Source: DAIPJH01 sp036770365
GTDB lineage: Bacteria; Pseudomonadota; Alphaproteobacteria; Rickettsiales; UBA998
Reading direction: 5' to 3'
Length of the DNA: 64,000 nt
Assembly (NCBI GenBank): GCA_036770365.1
Contig: DAIPJH010000005.1
Location: forward strand, 93,618 to 157,617
In this document: positions 60,856 to 64,000 of the stretch, one piece after another
How positions within the stretch are numbered: the stretch's first letter is position 1
Layout: every line of letters begins with the position of its first letter
Notes under the pieces: generated by a model
Told to the model about the DNA's origin: nothing
The model's input: only the letters and a program-made list of their open reading frames with translations
Database searches by the model: none
Made by a program: the position numbers and the translations under genes

Positions 60856-62472
60856 ATGAATGAATTAACACCTCAACAACTAACCTCTCCTGTGCTTTCC
60901 CCTGCGCAATCTGGCGGCATACCTAAGAAAAAGGTAGCTGTACTTGGCGCGGGCATTGCTGGCTTGACGGCGGCTTATGAGCTGGCGAAACAAGGGGTAG
61001 ATGTCACTATTTTTGAAGCCAGTGGTCGCGCAGGTGGACATATGCGTACCGACAGAGGTTCATTCTTGGACGGTCAATACTGGGAAGCTGGCGCAGAATT
61101 GGTCGACACCAACCACACCACCCTTCGTAAACTAATGAAAGAACTCGGTGTAGGTGAAATCCCTAGTGACGCAGGCTTTACCGACAAACAAGGGGAAACC
61201 TTCTACGCAAATGGCGTCGCGCACAGCGAAAACCAATTCTTCGAGGCCTATAAACCACTCGCCAATGTCATCAGACAATACCAAAATATGATCCGCGATC
61301 CGCAGGGCAACTATACCGACGCAGCAAAACAGTTTGATAATATGAGCATGGAGGATTTCCTCAAAGCGTGTGAAGCAGATGCAAAAACCGCTCCATGGGT
61401 TGGCAAAATGATTCGCCAAGCCTACACAGGTGAATTAGGGCGCGATACCCATCAACTCTCTGCCCTCGCCTTTATGGAAACCATTGGTGCAGATGTGAAT
61501 AAAGGTCTAGAGCTTTTTGGTGATAGCGATGAAGCTTTCCGCGTATCAGGCGGCACAGACAGCATCATTACTGCCCTCAAAGGCAAGCTTGAACAAATGG
61601 GTGTGAAGATTCAAACAAACAGCCCTGTACAATCCATCAGCAACACCTCAAATGGTATGAGCATTCGCGTTGGTGACAATGAACATCAATTCGACCATGT
61701 GATTTCTGCCATGCCACTTTCTGCCCTGCGCGGTGTGGAAGGCATTGAAAATCTTGGACTCCCGCCTGAGCAAGTCCAAGCCATTAAAGAAACCAATTAT
61801 ACTACCCTCAACAAATCAGGTGTAGAAATCAGCCGCGAGGCGATTGATGCACTCAAAAAAATGGGTAGCAACGGCACGATTTATGGTGACGGTGTCTTGC
61901 AAAACGCGTGGTTAAGTTCCGAGGGACAATCCACCTCAGGCAACGGCGTGATGACATTCTATAATGGCGGCACAACAGGCACGATGAAGCCAAATGAACT
62001 GATTGAGAAATGCAAACAGGAAGTCGCCGCCGTCATCGGCATGCCTGTCGAAAAAGTATTCCCAAGCACCAACGCAGTCTTCACTGCTTATGGCAAAGAA
62101 GCACGCGGTTGTTTTGTCGCGCCTGCACCAGGGCAAGTAATGAAACTAATGTCATTCAAACAACAAACCCACCCACATTTTAGCATGGTCGGCGAGTTTG
62201 TTCCCTTTCAAACCGAACGCGGGCATAATTACGGTTATATGAATAACGCAGCCGACAGCGCGACCAAAGAAGTTGCCCGCACAATGGATTTGATAAAACA
62301 ACATGAAGCGCGCATCGTCGCACAAGAGCCAACCACTCTGGCATTACCTCCCATAGCACAGCTAGAAAGCTTTGCACCAGAAATGCCAACCAGCCAGCCC
62401 GTCATAGGTCAGTTCACGCAACGTCTTGCTATGCAACGACAACAACCTTCACTTGCCCCTCCTTTTCCATAA
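60856..62472 (+). CDS. FAD-dependent amine oxidase/phytoene-desaturase-like protein
   Basis: A protein of about 538 residues. A Rossmann fold binds FAD: VAVLGAGIAGLTAAYELAKQG and TIFEASGRAGGHMRT at about 28-65. The middle has a substrate domain, and GYMNNAADSATKEVAR with EFVPFQTERGHNYGY closes the flavin site. The last 60 residues are disordered and Gln/Pro-rich. This resembles the amine oxidase/protoporphyrinogen-oxidase superfamily; the substrate cannot be given. An upstream TTG (60838) could extend it by six residues. The N-terminus (MNELTPQQLTSPVLSPAQSGG) has no signal. Confidence 0.75.
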   Translation: MNELTPQQLTSPVLSPAQSGGIPKKKVAVLGAGIAGLTAAYELAKQGVDVTIFEASGRAGGHMRTDRGSFLDGQYWEAGAELVDTNHTTLRKLMKELGVGEIPSDAGFTDKQGETFYANGVAHSENQFFEAYKPLANVIRQYQNMIRDPQGNYTDAAKQFDNMSMEDFLKACEADAKTAPWVGKMIRQAYTGELGRDTHQLSALAFMETIGADVNKGLELFGDSDEAFRVSGGTDSIITALKGKLEQMGVKIQTNSPVQSISNTSNGMSIRVGDNEHQFDHVISAMPLSALRGVEGIENLGLPPEQVQAIKETNYTTLNKSGVEISREAIDALKKMGSNGTIYGDGVLQNAWLSSEGQSTSGNGVMTFYNGGTTGTMKPNELIEKCKQEVAAVIGMPVEKVFPSTNAVFTAYGKEARGCFVAPAPGQVMKLMSFKQQTHPHFSMVGEFVPFQTERGHNYGYMNNAADSATKEVARTMDLIKQHEARIVAQEPTTLALPPIAQLESFAPEMPTSQPVIGQFTQRLAMQRQQPSLAPPFP

Positions 62473-62546
62473 AAACATTTTCCTTTTGTCAAAAGCACCA
62501 TAATTCCCTATGAAGGCGTGTTCATGGCATCAAGGACAATAAAAAC

Positions 62547-63668
62547 ATGACCCTACCTTTCACAGTTTTCACGACAGACGGAGCAGCACGTGCAGGGCAG
62601 ATCATCACCGCACACGGCGTGATTGATACCCCGACCTTTATGCCTGTTGGCACTGCTGCCACTGTCAAAGCGATGACCGTGGAACAAGTCGCCTCCACAG
62701 GCGCACAAATCCTCCTTGGCAACACCTACCACTTGATGCTACGCCCCACCGCAGAGCGCATACAAAAGCTTGGTGGCTTACATACATTCATGAATTGGGA
62801 CAAACCCATCCTCACTGATTCTGGCGGTTTTCAAGTGATGTCACTCGGCAAACTCCGCACCATTACCGAACAAGGCGTTGTGTTCAAATCCCATTTAGAC
62901 GGCTCAAAACATTCCCTCACCCCAGAACGCGCCATCGAAATTCAACATATGTTAGACAGCAACATCACGATGGTGCTAGACGAATGTACGTTTTACCCCT
63001 GCACGCACAAAGAAGCCGAAACATCGATGGAAATGTCAATGCGCTGGGCGCAGCGTTGCCGCGACGCATTTATCGACCGCGACGGCTACGGATTGTTTGG
63101 TATCGTACAAGGCAGCATGTTCAAAGACCTCCGCGCACGCTCCGCCGAAGCCCTAAAATCCATTGGCTTTGATGGTTACGCGATTGGCGGCTTATCGGTT
63201 GGTGAAGAACAATCCATCATGTTTGATATGCTCGATGCCACCCTCCCGCATCTGCCGACCGACCACCCACGCTACCTTATGGGCGTTGGCAAACCATCCG
63301 ACATGGTCGGCGCGGTTGCACGCGGAGTGGATATGTTTGACTGCGTCATCCCCACGCGCTCAGGTCGTTTTGGTCGTGCCTACACTAGCGGCGGCGAAGT
63401 GAACCTGAAAAACGCGCGTCACGCCGATGATCACCGCCCACTCATGGCAGAACTTGACTGTCCCGCCAGCCAATATAGCCGCGCCTATCTCCATCACCTT
63501 GTCAAATGCGGCGAAATGCTCGGCGCAACGCTCCTAAGCTGGCACAACATCGCCTATTATCAATATCTGATGAATCAAATGCGTGAAGCTATCAAAGCGG
63601 GATGTTTACAAGATTTCATCGCGGAGTTTCATGCGAAAGAAGCGGCTGGGGATTTGGAAGAGATTTAA
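62547..63668 (+). CDS. tgt: tRNA-guanine transglycosylase with altered zinc site
   Basis: A 373-residue TIM-barrel enzyme that swaps guanine 34 for preQ1 in tRNAs. DSGGFQVMSL holds the general-base Asp, MFDCVIPTRSGRFG the nucleophilic Asp, and FGIVQGS the recognition loop. The zinc-binding C-terminal stretch, normally CxCx2C plus His, reads LDCPASQYSRAY: one cysteine remains, while another is Ser and a further one is Leu; the His (LLSWHN) is kept. The start has AGGA upstream. The altered site is unusual; the remaining catalytic motifs are intact, so an active, differently stabilised enzyme is possible. Confidence 0.93.
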   Translation: MTLPFTVFTTDGAARAGQIITAHGVIDTPTFMPVGTAATVKAMTVEQVASTGAQILLGNTYHLMLRPTAERIQKLGGLHTFMNWDKPILTDSGGFQVMSLGKLRTITEQGVVFKSHLDGSKHSLTPERAIEIQHMLDSNITMVLDECTFYPCTHKEAETSMEMSMRWAQRCRDAFIDRDGYGLFGIVQGSMFKDLRARSAEALKSIGFDGYAIGGLSVGEEQSIMFDMLDATLPHLPTDHPRYLMGVGKPSDMVGAVARGVDMFDCVIPTRSGRFGRAYTSGGEVNLKNARHADDHRPLMAELDCPASQYSRAYLHHLVKCGEMLGATLLSWHNIAYYQYLMNQMREAIKAGCLQDFIAEFHAKEAAGDLEEI

Positions 63669-63931
63669 TGTTTTGCGGCGTAGGCATCCAGCACAAAGCG
63701 AATCATCTGTTGATATGAAACCTTATGCTTCTTGGCTTCTTCTTTGAAGAAATCGACCGTAGGCTGGGTGAGTTCAATCGTAATTTTGGAACGCATTTTA
63801 CGCAACGACTCCGCCACAACTGCGGGCGAAGGCAAAAAATCTTCAACCACCTGCAACTCCCCTACAAGTTCATCATCCCATGGATTTTCTTCATAGCTAA
63901 TGTGCGCGTCGTCTAACATTTTCTTCTTCAT
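63665..63931 (-). CDS. Ribbon-helix-helix antitoxin (BrnA-like)
   Basis: An 88-residue protein with acidic N-terminal half (MKKKMLDDAHISYEENPWDDELVG) and a C-terminal RHH-like part (SKITIELTQPTVDFFKEEAKKHKVSYQQMIRFVLDAYA). This matches BrnA antitoxins, which follow the BrnT toxin gene. The start overlaps the toxin's 3' end. It overlaps the tgt stop by four bases convergently. The assignment rests on RHH composition and on the partial toxin upstream. Confidence 0.8.
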   Translation of the reverse strand: MKKKMLDDAHISYEENPWDDELVGELQVVEDFLPSPAVVAESLRKMRSKITIELTQPTVDFFKEEAKKHKVSYQQMIRFVLDAYAAKH

Positions 63932-64000
63932 ATCTCTTTCTCCCTGCCCGCCAGTATGCTGCCCCAAATATTCGGATTTTGTATGAGCGGTATGTAAACC
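63897..64000 (-). CDS. BrnT-family toxin, 3' end
   Basis: A minus-strand frame from the right edge to TAG at 63897-63899 gives 33 residues with KIRIFGAAYWRAGRKRYEEEN, the well-known end of BrnT toxins (RIIGAGYWRKGKKIYE-like). It overlaps the antitoxin start by 35 bases, the arrangement expected for BrnT-BrnA. Only the C-terminus lies in the window. Confidence 0.65.
   Translation of the reverse strand, partial: FTYRSYKIRIFGAAYWRAGRKRYEEENVRRRAH

Noticed and set aside
1..64000. CRISPR arrays, tRNA or rRNA genes
   Set aside because: No regularly spaced direct repeats and no tRNA arm (GGTTCRAATCC-type) or rRNA sequence were seen in the intergenic regions.

Overview
The window looks like the chromosome of an alphaproteobacterium of moderate-to-low GC with an outer membrane and diaminopimelate-type peptidoglycan. 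The supports are a class I lysyl-tRNA synthetase, the argH-lptM-lysA order, a short 4.5S-type SRP RNA next to dnaX, ybaB and recR, a 17-kDa-type glycine-zipper lipoprotein, LolA, and GTCATT-type palindromic intergenic repeats of the kind seen in Rickettsiales-like genomes. The exact order is an inference. Complete heme, queuosine and amino-acid genes, a candidate FNR box and a secreted polysaccharide lyase suggest a cell that is not strongly reduced. Genes are dense and often overlap by ATGA.

Layout: 1-1807 holds the tail of an unknown gene, then a STAS protein and a response-regulator/SpoIIE phosphatase (partner switching). 1794-14970 is mostly leftward housekeeping: an aminotransferase, miaB, tsaB, tag, lysA, lptM, argH, a HAD phosphatase, recR, ybaB, dnaX, the SRP RNA, yajQ and lolA, interrupted by a peptidoglycan-binding-like protein and a TlpA thioredoxin on the plus strand. 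ftsK follows at 15096. 17634-23178 is a lipid block: a TetR regulator with a tandem palindromic operator, then an acid-ceramidase/NAAA-like Ntn hydrolase, an LplT-like transporter and a fused Aas acyltransferase/acyl-ACP synthetase. 23424-37668 has a small CxxC protein, lysK, a triple-SPOR protein, grpE, ftsX, a GmhB-like phosphatase, a YdcF-like protein, plsC, rph, rdgB, a small exported peptide, a DsbD-like reductase, a methyltransferase and hemN.

37730-48415 contains the FNR-like box, xerD, and the first half of the dcw cluster on the minus strand (mraZ, rsmH, ftsL, ftsI, murE, murF, mraY, murD). The cluster has a clear promoter overlapped by three TGGG/CCCA repeats spaced 10 bp, a likely MraZ autoregulation site. 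It stops after murD, where xerD converges. 48534-51224 is an 896-residue heparinase/alginate-lyase-like protein with about 22 RTX repeats. The remainder has queH, a lipoprotein, a BetI-like regulator, typA, small unknown proteins, a low-molecular-weight phosphatase, a cyclophilin, queA, a VapBC pair, an FAD amine oxidase, tgt and the edge of a BrnT/BrnA module. queH, queA and tgt are three steps of queuosine biosynthesis, in separate transcription units.

The most unusual signals are: a roughly 90-base intergenic repeat family with three copies whose stems covary, one copy supplying the dnaX ribosome-binding site; a 21-bp perfect inverted repeat just before grpE; a Tgt whose zinc-binding cysteines are mostly lost; the lipid block; and the RTX-tagged lyase. 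I did not find a clearly new multi-gene defence or metabolic system.
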